DNA of 8,726 nt from JALYUA01 sp038229875 (GCA_038229875.1 JBBROA010000148.1:1-8726); one strand, 5' to 3'; shown: positions 1-6,119, counted from the first letter of the stretch. Made by a program: numbers and translations. The notes: generated from the letters alone by a model not told the origin.

Positions 1-459
1 GGCGAGAAGGAGCTCGAACCCGGCGGCCGGTTTTCCCTCCGGCACTACGTCTTCGAGCTTCTGCGCCGGTTCTACGGGCCCTTCCTCTGGGCTCCGCCCG
101 CGGGTGACCAGGGGTTTCAGTTCCTGATCGGCAACTGGAGCGCCTGGCTCGAGGCCCCGATCTGGTACGCGCTCTTCCCGTTCGGCATCGCGGGGATCGT
201 CGTGCTCGCGCGCCGTAAGCGCTGGGACGCCTGGTTTCTCTCCGCCGCGGTCGCCGCGCTGTTTCTTGCCCTGCTCGGATTCTCCGTTACGCACCGGCAG
301 CGAACCTCGAACCTCCTGCCGCTCCTGACGATCTCCGCCGCCGCCGGCTGGCTCGCGCTCTCGCCGCGCTGGCGGCGAAGGCTCCTGGTCGCGCAGGCCG
401 CCGTGGTCCTGGTGCTCGCGGCGGGATACTGGACCTTCAGGCTTCTGCACCCGGTTTGA
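1..459 (+). CDS. Integral membrane protein, C-terminal part (5' end outside window)
   Basis: The reading frame is open from base 1 to a TGA at 457-459, giving 152 visible residues, so the start lies upstream of the window. An amphipathic stretch (about residues 13-30) and an aromatic-rich segment around 40-50 precede four likely membrane helices at about 53-70, 78-96, 104-120 and 128-148, separated by short Arg/Lys-rich loops (RRKR, HRQR, RWRRR). This resembles the C-terminal end of polytopic enzymes in surface-polysaccharide loci, such as GT39-type glycosyltransferases or polymerases, but no catalytic motif is visible, so the exact function is not assigned. It faces the glycosyltransferase operon and its last 23 bases overlap the end of that operon's last gene on the other strand. 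A role in glycan assembly is inferred from position only. Confidence 0.75.
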   Translation, partial: GEKELEPGGRFSLRHYVFELLRRFYGPFLWAPPAGDQGFQFLIGNWSAWLEAPIWYALFPFGIAGIVVLARRKRWDAWFLSAAVAALFLALLGFSVTHRQRTSNLLPLLTISAAAGWLALSPRWRRRLLVAQAAVVLVLAAGYWTFRLLHPV

Positions 460-1480
460 GCGCTACGTCCCGGAAGATCGCCGCCAGCTTCGGAGCGTTC
501 GCGGCCACCGAGTAGCGCGCGACGGCGAGGAGGCGCCCCGCCGCGCCGCAGGCGGAGGCGAAGGCCCGGTCGCTGTGAAGCCGGTCGAGCGCGGCGACCC
601 ACTCCGAAGGCTCGCGCGCCGCGAGGCCGACCGGTGCGGCGGCGAGGATCTCCGCGTTCGTCCCGACGGGACTGACGATCACGGCGCGTCCCACGGCCAT
701 CGACAGGAGCATCTTCGCCGAGCACTTGCCGCGGGCCCAGTCGTCGTCCGCCAGGGGCATGAGACCCACGTCCATCCTCTGCAGCTGCGCCACCTCCGTC
801 TCCGGCGACCACGGCTCGAAGCTCCACTTTTCCGGCGCGATCTGCGGGAGCGACGGCGCCCGGTCGGACGTCACGAGGAGCCGCGTTCCCGCGTGGGTCT
901 CGAGAAATCGCGCGAGCGGACCCTCGATCGCGGAGAGGTATGGAAAGTTCCCGGCGGTCCCGGTCCAGCCGACGGTCCAGGGCCGGCCGGGATCGGCTCC
1001 CTCTTTTTTCGGGATCCAGCGGCCGGTGTCGATCGACGTCGGGACCACCCATACGCGCGGCGAAACGCGCCGGTAGTGCTCCGCCAGGAAATCGTTTCCG
1101 GCAATCACGCCGGCGCAGCGCGCCGCGATCTTTTCGGAGAAACCCGGCGTCCCCGTCCGCCAGAGCGCGTCGTCCACGTCGAGAACCGTTCGGCCGGGGA
1201 GAAATCGCTCGAGGGTCAAACGGCCGCCGACGAGCTCCCTCTCGAGCCACACCACGTCGGAGCGATGCGCCGAAACGACGCCCGGAACCCGTCCTGCGAG
1301 CTTGGCCGCCGTCCAGAGCGGCCCGAAAAAACCGCGCGGCGGCGGCGTGAACTTCTCGATCGGTCCGGGGAGCTCCGACACGCGGATGCCGAGCGCGCCG
1401 AGCGCGCTGACGTACTGGTGGACTCGAAAGCGCGACGAAGGGACGCGGCGCCCGGAGGTGAGCGCCGCGACGTCAATCAT
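437..1480 (-). CDS. GT-B fold glycosyltransferase, family 4-like
   Basis: This 347-aa protein probably transfers a sugar from a nucleotide-sugar donor to a growing lipid-linked glycan on the cytoplasmic face of the membrane. The N-terminal half carries 'SDVVWLERE' (residues 74-82) and 'VLDVDDALW' (99-107), typical of the acceptor-side Rossmann domain. The C-terminal half carries 'GWTGT' (171-175), the likely phosphate-binding glycine loop, and then 'MDVGLMPLADDDWARGKCSAK' around 236-256 followed by 'PVGTNAEIL' (271-279), the donor-binding end of GT4-like enzymes. I chose the ATG at 1478-1480 because the protein then begins with the usual first beta strand (MIDVAALTSGRRVPSSRFRV). It overlaps the methyltransferase stop codon by 8 bases, which suggests translational coupling. 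The longer upstream frame is antisense-like sequence inside the methyltransferase gene. Donor and acceptor cannot be read from sequence. Confidence 0.88.
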   Translation of the reverse strand: MIDVAALTSGRRVPSSRFRVHQYVSALGALGIRVSELPGPIEKFTPPPRGFFGPLWTAAKLAGRVPGVVSAHRSDVVWLERELVGGRLTLERFLPGRTVLDVDDALWRTGTPGFSEKIAARCAGVIAGNDFLAEHYRRVSPRVWVVPTSIDTGRWIPKKEGADPGRPWTVGWTGTAGNFPYLSAIEGPLARFLETHAGTRLLVTSDRAPSLPQIAPEKWSFEPWSPETEVAQLQRMDVGLMPLADDDWARGKCSAKMLLSMAVGRAVIVSPVGTNAEILAAAPVGLAAREPSEWVAALDRLHSDRAFASACGAAGRLLAVARYSVAANAPKLAAIFRDVALKPGAEA

Positions 1481-2441
1481 CGCGTCTCGCCCAGACCGTG
1501 ATCCGGCCGGCCGCGCCGAGCTTCGCCAGGACGAAGGCGAGCGGATGCAACAGGTAATAAATTCTTCCGCCGCGCTCCGGAAAGGTTGCCATCCACTCGG
1601 CGAGACGAGGAAAACGGCCGCGGTCGCGGAGCCGGTAACCGAGGCTGCCGACGATGTTGCGGACGTCTCGCTGGTACACGACGCGGGAAAGCCTCCAGCC
1701 CGCCCGCTCCAGGACTTTCTCGACGGTGCGCCGTCCGGGATGCCACAGGTGATTCGGAAGGTGCAGCGCGTACCACGCGTCGCCGAAGGCGCGGAGCTCC
1801 CAGGAGTCCGCATTGGGCACGGACAGGACGAGCCATCCTCCGGGCTTCGTCCATTCCCGCAGGCGCCGGAGCGCGCCGATCGGATCGTGCAGATGCTCGA
1901 GGACCATCCAGCCGACCACGAGGTCGTACGGCTCGGTGGGCGCCGGCGCGGTCTCGACGGGGCCCGTGTGGACGCGGTACCCGAGAGACCGTGCCTGCGC
2001 CGCGGCCGCCGCGGAGAACTCGATTCCTTCGACGCGCCATCCCCGCCGCGCCATCCAGTCGAGATACGCCCCGGAGGCGCACCCGACTTCCAGCAGACGT
2101 CCCGGCGGCAGGTCGGGGACCTCCTGCGCTCTCGAACGGGTGAGGCTCTGCACCGCGGTCGAGATCGCGCGGCGCCACGGAGACCGCAACGGGAGAGCCC
2201 CGGGAACGCTAACCCGTGTCCCTTCGTAGGGACCGTACTCGTCCGGATAGTAGAAGCCGATCGACCCCGAGGTGGGCCGCGGATCGGTCCGCAGCAGCCC
2301 GCAGCTCCGGCACCGCACCACGGAGAACTCTCCGGGCAGGCCCTGGAGCCGGTCCCGTCCGACGAGCACCGGCTCGTCGTCGCGCGCGCACCCGAGCGGG
2401 CAGTCCGCGCGCTCGAGCTCGACTTCGGCGGGCGCGCTCAT
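1473..2441 (-). CDS. Class I SAM-dependent methyltransferase with N-terminal zinc-ribbon-like region
   Basis: This 322-aa protein has a Cys-rich N-terminus (CPLGC at 14-18, then CRSCGLLRTDPRP at 44-56), common in Methyltransf_23-type enzymes of polysaccharide clusters. The SAM-binding motif I 'LLEVGCASG' lies at 116-124, the acidic end of strand beta-2 at 'VEGIEFS' (137-143), and 'YDLVVGWMVLEHLHDP' at 172-187 with 'KPGGWLVLSVPN' at 199-210 complete the Rossmann-fold signature. The C-terminal third resembles the tail of small-molecule or sugar methyltransferases. The likely role is methylation of a sugar or lipid-linked glycan intermediate; the acceptor is unknown. I prefer the ATG at 2439-2441, which shares ATGA with the stop of a 19-codon mini-ORF. 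A GTG at 2472-2474 would add 11 residues. Neither start has a strong ribosome binding site. The gene lies between the flippase and the glycosyltransferase in one operon. Confidence 0.88.
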   Translation of the reverse strand: MSAPAEVELERADCPLGCARDDEPVLVGRDRLQGLPGEFSVVRCRSCGLLRTDPRPTSGSIGFYYPDEYGPYEGTRVSVPGALPLRSPWRRAISTAVQSLTRSRAQEVPDLPPGRLLEVGCASGAYLDWMARRGWRVEGIEFSAAAAAQARSLGYRVHTGPVETAPAPTEPYDLVVGWMVLEHLHDPIGALRRLREWTKPGGWLVLSVPNADSWELRAFGDAWYALHLPNHLWHPGRRTVEKVLERAGWRLSRVVYQRDVRNIVGSLGYRLRDRGRFPRLAEWMATFPERGGRIYYLLHPLAFVLAKLGAAGRITVWARRDD

Positions 2442-2497
2442 TCTCTGCGCGCCGTCAGCGGCCGGTCCGACCACTCGGTTGCGTGTGGAGCCGTCAT
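2438..2497 (-). CDS. Possible 19-codon relay mini-ORF between flippase and methyltransferase
   Basis: An ATG at 2495-2497 overlaps the flippase stop (ATGA), and the TGA at 2438-2440 overlaps the methyltransferase ATG (again ATGA). The frame encodes MTAPHATEWSDRPLTARRE. A GAGG seven bases before the ATG could serve as a ribosome binding site. It may be a translational bridge rather than a functional peptide, or chance in GC-rich DNA. Confidence 0.3.
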   Translation of the reverse strand: MTAPHATEWSDRPLTARRE

Positions 2498-3798
2498 GCG
2501 GCCGCCTCGAGGCGCAGGCGAAGCGCCCGGTCGAGCAGCAAGAGCTGGACGACGAGGTTCACGGCGAAATAGACGCTCGTCGCGACCGCGACGCCCATCA
2601 GGCCAAAGGAGAAGAACGCCGCGATCTTCGCCGGGACGTAGAGGGAAAAGGTGATGATTCCCACGCGCGTCGGCGTCTTCGTGTCGCCGCAGGAGTAGAA
2701 GGCGGCGGAGGTCAGCTGTCCCATCGTTCCCGCGACGAGTATGCCTCCGAGCCCGACCATGACCCACCAGAGATCGATGACGTTCCCGGCGCTCACCCCC
2801 CCGTGACCGATGAGAAGGCGCAGGACCGGCCGACCCACGGCGAGGAACACCGCGTACCCGGCGCCCGTGACGGCGCCGGCCCACAGGAGACGCTCCCGCA
2901 GACCGCTGCGAAACTCCAGCCACGCCCCTGCCTTGGCCCGAGCGGCGAGCAGGGGCACCATCGGGCTCGCGATCGCGCGATTGGCGATCTGCCCCGCCGC
3001 GCCCCAGATCTGACGCCCGATGTAGAGGATCGAGAGACCGCCCGCGGGCGCCATCGAGGCGAGATATCGGTCCACGAGCGGGTCCGCCTTGTAGTAACTG
3101 GTCCCGACCAGGAGCGGGCGGAGCCTCTGCCATGTCAGCGCGAGCTCGGGCGAGCGCCAGTCGGGCCGCCGCCACGCCCCGAGTCCCGGGAGGAGCATCG
3201 CGGCGACCAGGGCGGTGCGCGCGACGTTCGCCCACGCGGCAGCGGAGATGCCATACCGCGGCAGCGCCACGACGAGCAGCGCGAACGCGACCACGCCGGC
3301 GAACACGGGCGCGAGCTCCGCCCAGAGAAACCGGCTCCGGGCGTGGTACGCGTACCAGAGAACGGAGAGGAGCGCCGTCGAGACCATTCCGAGGAGCTGA
3401 ATACGAGTCAGAGACACCGTCAACGTGACTGCCTCGGGCGAGAACCCGGGCAGCATCGCGCGGATCCACCATGGCGCCGAGATCGCGAGCAGGACCGCGA
3501 GGGCGGAGAAGAGCGCTCCGATTCCCATGAAGAGCGCCCACGTCGTTCTGCGAAACCTCTCCGGCTCCTCGCTCGCGAGCAGGGGAACGAGGACGTGCAT
3601 CAGTGACCCGCTCACGATCTCGAGGACGAGCTGCGGAACGGCCATCCCGGCGAACAAAGCGTCCGTCGGGACGCCGACGCCGAGTCGTGTGACGACATAC
3701 CACTGGCTGGCCAGCCCGATCACCAGGTTGGCGGCCGCAAGGGCGCCGAGAGAGAGATTCAGCCTCACGGGGAGCCACCCGTGGCGCCGCTGCGCCAC
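2494..3798 (-). CDS. MurJ/MVN-family (MOP superfamily) lipid-linked glycan flippase
   Basis: This 434-aa, almost wholly hydrophobic protein has about 12 predicted membrane helices, against 14 and roughly 510 residues in Escherichia coli MurJ. Family hallmarks are 'LGVGVPTDALFAGMAVP' near residues 39-55 (MurJ: FGAGMATDAFFVAFKLP), an 'IGRQ' in the middle where MurJ has its ADR arginine, and 'AAFYSCGDTKTPTRVGIIT' near 369-387. The helix 1-2 arginines of MurJ (RDA and LLRR motifs) are replaced here by SQW and VLE. It probably moves an undecaprenyl-linked surface-polysaccharide unit rather than lipid II, an inference from the neighbours. The start is a GTG at 3796-3798, without a clear Shine-Dalgarno; the frame is closed by a TGA at 3838-3840, and a GTG ten codons downstream (3766-3768) is an alternative. 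It is the first gene of the minus-strand operon. Confidence 0.85.
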   Translation of the reverse strand: MAQRRHGWLPVRLNLSLGALAAANLVIGLASQWYVVTRLGVGVPTDALFAGMAVPQLVLEIVSGSLMHVLVPLLASEEPERFRRTTWALFMGIGALFSALAVLLAISAPWWIRAMLPGFSPEAVTLTVSLTRIQLLGMVSTALLSVLWYAYHARSRFLWAELAPVFAGVVAFALLVVALPRYGISAAAWANVARTALVAAMLLPGLGAWRRPDWRSPELALTWQRLRPLLVGTSYYKADPLVDRYLASMAPAGGLSILYIGRQIWGAAGQIANRAIASPMVPLLAARAKAGAWLEFRSGLRERLLWAGAVTGAGYAVFLAVGRPVLRLLIGHGGVSAGNVIDLWWVMVGLGGILVAGTMGQLTSAAFYSCGDTKTPTRVGIITFSLYVPAKIAAFFSFGLMGVAVATSVYFAVNLVVQLLLLDRALRLRLEAAA

Positions 3799-3864
3799 GC
3801 GCTCAAAACCACGATCGTGGAAGGACTTCCGAGCGTTTCAATCCCGGCAAGCTGTCAGAAAGGC

Positions 3865-3892
3865 CGCCAAACGTCAACGCATCCGTTTGGCG
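3865..3892. promoter_or_regulatory. Perfect 9-10-9 inverted repeat, possible operator of the minus operon
   Basis: CGCCAAACG (3865-3873) and CGTTTGGCG (3884-3892) are exact reverse complements separated by 10 bases. Read on the minus strand, a TTGACG that could act as a -35 box (3872-3877) overlaps one arm and the spacer, about 75 bases upstream of the flippase start. A dimeric regulator covering that promoter would fit, but no convincing -10 box was found. The position between divergent genes means it could serve either side. Confidence 0.35.
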
Positions 3893-3919
3893 AATTCCGT
3901 TGCGCCTTTGCCGGACGGG

Positions 3920-3935
3920 GGGTAGTCTTCTACCC
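3920..3935. repeat. Short hairpin with TCTT loop
   Basis: GGGTAG (3920-3925) and CTACCC (3930-3935) pair across a four-base loop. No T-run follows on either strand, so it is not an intrinsic terminator. It lies about 45 bases upstream of the structured leader. A second perfect palindrome, CGTTCGAACG, sits at 3971-3980 immediately before the leader. Their role is unknown. Confidence 0.3.
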
Positions 3936-3981
3936 ACCAAACAAGCTCTCGGGTCCAGACAACCTTGATGCGTTCGAACGT

Positions 3982-4094
3982 TCCTGGGGATTTCGTGCCT
4001 GCGAAATCGCAGGGAGCGCTCGGCGGGAAGGAGGACGGTCTTACTAGGCTTTACCCGCCTTCGACAAACCGGGGCTTCGAATCATCCGCTCGGT
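3982..4094 (+). ncRNA. Structured 5' leader, copy A (candidate cis-regulatory RNA)
   Basis: Reading 5' to 3': TCCTGG (3982-3987); a 7-bp hairpin GATTTCG/CGAAATC (3989-3995 with 4002-4008), with a competing 6-bp hairpin CCTGCG/CGCAGG (3998-4013); a core AGCGCTCGGCGG plus G plus AAGGAGGA (4015-4035); a 5-bp hairpin with TACT loop (4037-4041 with 4046-4050); and CCCGCC (4054-4059) pairing back to GGCGGG (4022-4027). A further weak helix ACCG/CGGT (4068-4094) follows. The same arrangement occurs at 5806-5919. It lies about 40 bases before the ATG of the 503-aa exported protein, so it would be part of that gene's 5' untranslated region. I do not recognise a known riboswitch class. Ligand and mechanism are unknown; structures were drawn by hand. 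Confidence 0.5.
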
Positions 4095-4110
4095 CCCATC
4101 ACTGCGTTCT

Positions 4111-4124
4111 CTTCTGAGAAGGAG
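4111..4124 (+). promoter_or_regulatory. Ribosome binding site of the exported protein, inside a small inverted repeat
   Basis: AGAAGGAG at 4117-4124 lies eight bases before the ATG at 4133 and fixes that start. CTTCT and AGAAG (4111-4121) form a 5-1-5 inverted repeat overlapping it, too tight to fold as a simple hairpin, though the CT-rich stretch could partly mask the site. The structured leader ends just upstream. Confidence 0.7.
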
Positions 4125-4132
4125 ACTCTTCG

Positions 4133-5644
4133 ATGAACCTCAGGAAACTCGGAGTTTTTGCCCTCGCCCTGTTCGCCATCTCGACCGTCGGCTTCGCCTT
4201 GAGCGCTCCTCCTCCGCTGACCAACTGGACCGCGCCGCCCACCTATACGCCGGCGGGCCGGCACCTCCTTTCGGGCGAGCTCGGGTCAGGCCCGTTCCCG
4301 TTTTTCGCGATCACTCCGTGCCGGCAGTACATCTCGCTCGGCACTCCGCTCTCGAGCGGTGTCGACCGGACCATCACCCTGACGGGCACTCCCTGCGGGA
4401 TCCCCTCGACGACCCTCGCCGTCTCGGCGAACATCACGATCTTCAACATCTCGGGCGCCGGCGGCAACGGCGTCGTCAAGCTCGGCACGTCGGCCAACCC
4501 GCCGACCAGCTGGATCAACTATCCGCCGACGGAAACGCAGCGCGCCAACGCGGGCGCCGTGACGCTGAACCCGTCCGGACAGATCGTCGTCCAGATCGCG
4601 CAGGGCGGCGGGACGGCGGACCTCATCGTCGACGTGAACGGCTATTACTACAACGGCAACTTCAGCATGATGCCGACCGGCGACTACTTCAGCATCTGGG
4701 GCAATTACTCGTCGGGTCAGGTTCTGTTCGGCCGGAACGACGCCACGACGGGGTCGAGCACTTTCGGAGTCCGAGGGTGGACGTATTCGACCGGCGCCGG
4801 CTCGGCCGGCGTCTCGGGCGAGTTTCAGGCGTCTTCCGGGAACGACACCGCCGGCGTGCGCGGGCGCGACGGGGTCGGGCCCGCGGCCCCCCGGGGCCTG
4901 ATCGGCAGCGCCGGCGTCCGAGGTGAGGGAAGGAACGGGGTCATCGGAGTCGTCACGACCAGTACTGCGGAGATCGGCGCGGTCGTCGGTCTCGGGCTGG
5001 GAACTGGAAACACCATCAACACCTTCGGCATCCTCGGGTATACGACCTTCGGCGTTTACGCAATTGGCAATCTCGGCGCGTCCGGAACGAAATCGTTCAT
5101 CGAGCCGCATCCCACCGATGCGCGCAAGGTGATCGACTACGTCTCGCTCGAAGGGCCCGAGGCGGGAACGTATTTCCGGGGTTCCGGCCGAACTGTGAAT
5201 GGCTTCGCCACGATCAACGTTCCTGAAGACTTCCGTATCGTCACGGACGACGAGGGACTGACCGTCCAGGTCACCCCCGTCGGCGCCTCCGCGTCGATGT
5301 ACATCGTGAGCGAGGACCTGAACTCGATCGTCGTCCGCTCGAGCCACGACGTCAAGTTCCACTACCTGGTCAACGGCGTCCGACGCGCATACAAGAATCA
5401 TCAGGCCATCGTCGATGGCGACGAGTACATGCCGATGTCACCGACCTTCCGCATGCCGGACACGTTCTCCGCCGAAGCGAAGCGGCGGCTCATCGCAAAT
5501 GGAACGTACAACGAAGACGGGACCGTCAACATGGGAACCGCCGAAAAGGTCGGCTGGACGAAGACGTGGGCCGTCAAGGAAGAGGCCCGCGCGAAGGCGA
5601 TCGAGGCGCGCCGCGCAGAGGAAGCCCAAGTTCCGAAGCACTGA
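4133..5644 (+). CDS. Exported multidomain protein: TPCR/DVNGYY module, glycine-rich repeats, EGPEAGTYFRG domain
   Basis: This 503-aa protein starts with a clear signal peptide (MNLRKLGVFALALFAISTVG, cleavage probably near ALSA at 22-25). Residues about 57-172 are a divergent copy of the module that ends the two minus-strand genes of this window: 'FFAITPCR' at 57, 'CGIPSTT' at 88, 'DLIVDVNGYY' at 163. Residues about 205-310 contain irregular 'GVRG/AGVSG/GVIGVV' glycine-rich repeats like those of beta-structured surface fibres. Residues about 317-480 form a conserved domain with 'GTKSFIEPHP' and 'YVSLEGPEAGTYFRG', which I recall from uncharacterised exported proteins, some resembling tail-fibre or endosialidase-chaperone proteins. 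The tail (481-503) is charged and helical. It probably sits outside the cytoplasmic membrane or on the surface. Biochemical function is unknown. It is a single-gene transcript with its own leader and terminator. Confidence 0.88.
   Translation: MNLRKLGVFALALFAISTVGFALSAPPPLTNWTAPPTYTPAGRHLLSGELGSGPFPFFAITPCRQYISLGTPLSSGVDRTITLTGTPCGIPSTTLAVSANITIFNISGAGGNGVVKLGTSANPPTSWINYPPTETQRANAGAVTLNPSGQIVVQIAQGGGTADLIVDVNGYYYNGNFSMMPTGDYFSIWGNYSSGQVLFGRNDATTGSSTFGVRGWTYSTGAGSAGVSGEFQASSGNDTAGVRGRDGVGPAAPRGLIGSAGVRGEGRNGVIGVVTTSTAEIGAVVGLGLGTGNTINTFGILGYTTFGVYAIGNLGASGTKSFIEPHPTDARKVIDYVSLEGPEAGTYFRGSGRTVNGFATINVPEDFRIVTDDEGLTVQVTPVGASASMYIVSEDLNSIVVRSSHDVKFHYLVNGVRRAYKNHQAIVDGDEYMPMSPTFRMPDTFSAEAKRRLIANGTYNEDGTVNMGTAEKVGWTKTWAVKEEARAKAIEARRAEEAQVPKH
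4301..4648 (+). other. TPCR/DVNGYY module, divergent N-terminal copy in the 503-aa protein
   Basis: Residues 57-172 keep FFAITPCR, TPCGIPSTT and ADLIVDVNGYY, but the LxDTR motif is replaced (QYISLGTP) and the third cysteine is absent. Here the module is near the N-terminus rather than at the C-terminal end. Confidence 0.65.
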
Positions 5645-5665
5645 GTTTCGGATCTCGTAATCTCG

Positions 5666-5696
5666 GGGCCGCGGGGCAATCCCGCGGCCCTTTTTT
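5666..5696 (+). terminator. Intrinsic terminator of the exported protein gene
   Basis: A perfect 10-bp GC stem, GGGCCGCGGG (5666-5675) with CCCGCGGCCC (5681-5690), has a five-base loop GCAAT and is followed by six T (5691-5696). It lies 21 bases after the stop codon. Confidence 0.95.
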
Positions 5697-5805
5697 GGGC
5701 TCGTGTTCGTTTCAGCTTCTCGATTCCTTTTTGCGCCGCCTCCGGCTGAGGATTGTTCTTCTCCAACCCTGCATTCCCTCTTTTGCGATCCTCAAGGGCG
5801 GGCGG

Positions 5806-5919
5806 TCCTGGTATTCAGACCGGCGAGACGTCTGAAGACCCGCAGCGCTCGGCGGAAAGGAGGAGAGCCGCACTCGGTTGGAGCCGCGTTCCCACGAGGC
5901 CGATGGACCCGTCGAGGCC
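5806..5919 (+). ncRNA. Structured leader, copy B (candidate cis-regulatory RNA)
   Basis: It has the same order of parts as copy A: TCCTGG (5806-5811); a 7-bp hairpin TTCAGAC/GTCTGAA (5814-5820 with 5830-5836); the core AGCGCTCGGCGG plus A plus AAGGAGGA (5844-5864), one mismatch from copy A in 21 bases; a 5-bp hairpin AGCCG/CGGTT with CACT loop (5866-5870 with 5875-5879); and CCGC (5884-5887) pairing with GCGG (5852-5855), then TTC as in copy A. A GGC-CGA/TCG-GCC hairpin (5898-5919) follows. The hairpin stems differ from copy A but keep pairing. Copy B is followed by a broken coding remnant rather than an intact gene. About 110 bases between the upstream terminator and this element show nothing recognisable. 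Confidence 0.48.
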
Positions 5920-5931
5920 CTTCAGACGTGC

Positions 5932-6098
5932 GTCAGCGAAGCGCAGAAGGCGAGTCTCGTCTCGAACGGCAACCTATAAGCGCCGGCACCGTGAACCTGG
6001 AGACGGCCAAGGCGCTCCACTGGGACGCCGCCTGGGAAGCGGACAAGAGGGACGCTCCCCCGGCGAACGCCGTTCCGAGCCCCGCGCGGCAGCAGTAA
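5932..6098 (+). pseudogene. C-terminal remnant of a paralogue of the 503-aa exported protein, frameshifted
   Basis: One frame (from about 5935) reads SEAQKASLVSNGNL and stops at TAA 5977-5979. The next frame continues from 5979 as SAGTVNLETAKALHWDAAWE and runs to TAA 6096-6098. Joined across a one-base deletion near 5977, they align without further gaps to residues 446-479 of the 503-aa protein (SAEAKRRL... NEDGTVNMGTAEKVGW...), with about 13 identities in 33 by hand count, including N-G, GTVN, TA and two Trp. Third-position G/C preference is coding-like in both parts. No intact N-terminal or middle part is present; the structured leader abuts the fragment directly. It could instead be a sequencing error in a short gene, or a short GTG-started gene (5991). 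The terminator at 6120 lies just after it. Confidence 0.5.
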
Positions 6099-6119
6099 GT
6101 CTCGAGGGGCTTTTCCCGG

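Noticed and set aside
117..1250. Minus-strand 377-aa frame spanning the membrane protein and glycosyltransferase
   Set aside because: Arg-rich low-complexity translation typical of GC-rich shadows. The overlapping glycosyltransferase frame carries the clear motifs.
3920..3935. GGGTAG/CTACCC hairpin as a terminator
   Set aside because: No T-run follows on either strand and no gene ends nearby.
3971..3980. CGTTCGAACG palindrome as an integron or phage attachment site
   Set aside because: There is no flanking direct repeat, integrase or tRNA end. A 10-base palindrome alone is weak evidence.
3781..4047. Plus-strand 88-aa open frame across the divergent intergenic region
   Set aside because: It overlaps the flippase start on the opposite strand, has no ribosome binding site, shows no coding-like third-position bias, and runs through the structured leader.
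4286..5401. Long minus-strand frame of 371 aa opposite the exported-protein gene
   Set aside because: It is an antisense shadow caused by high GC: rich in Arg/Asp/Gly, without family motifs. The plus frame has a signal peptide, ribosome binding site and recognised domains.
5703..6098. A single 131-aa plus-strand gene between the two terminators
   Set aside because: Only the last 40 or so codons look coding. The upstream part reads through leader copy B and has no ribosome binding site or protein-like composition.
5806..6098. Copy B region as RNase P RNA, tmRNA, 6S RNA or a c-di-GMP, TPP, FMN or cobalamin riboswitch
   Set aside because: The conserved sequence signatures I know for these classes are absent. 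An Rfam search would be decisive.
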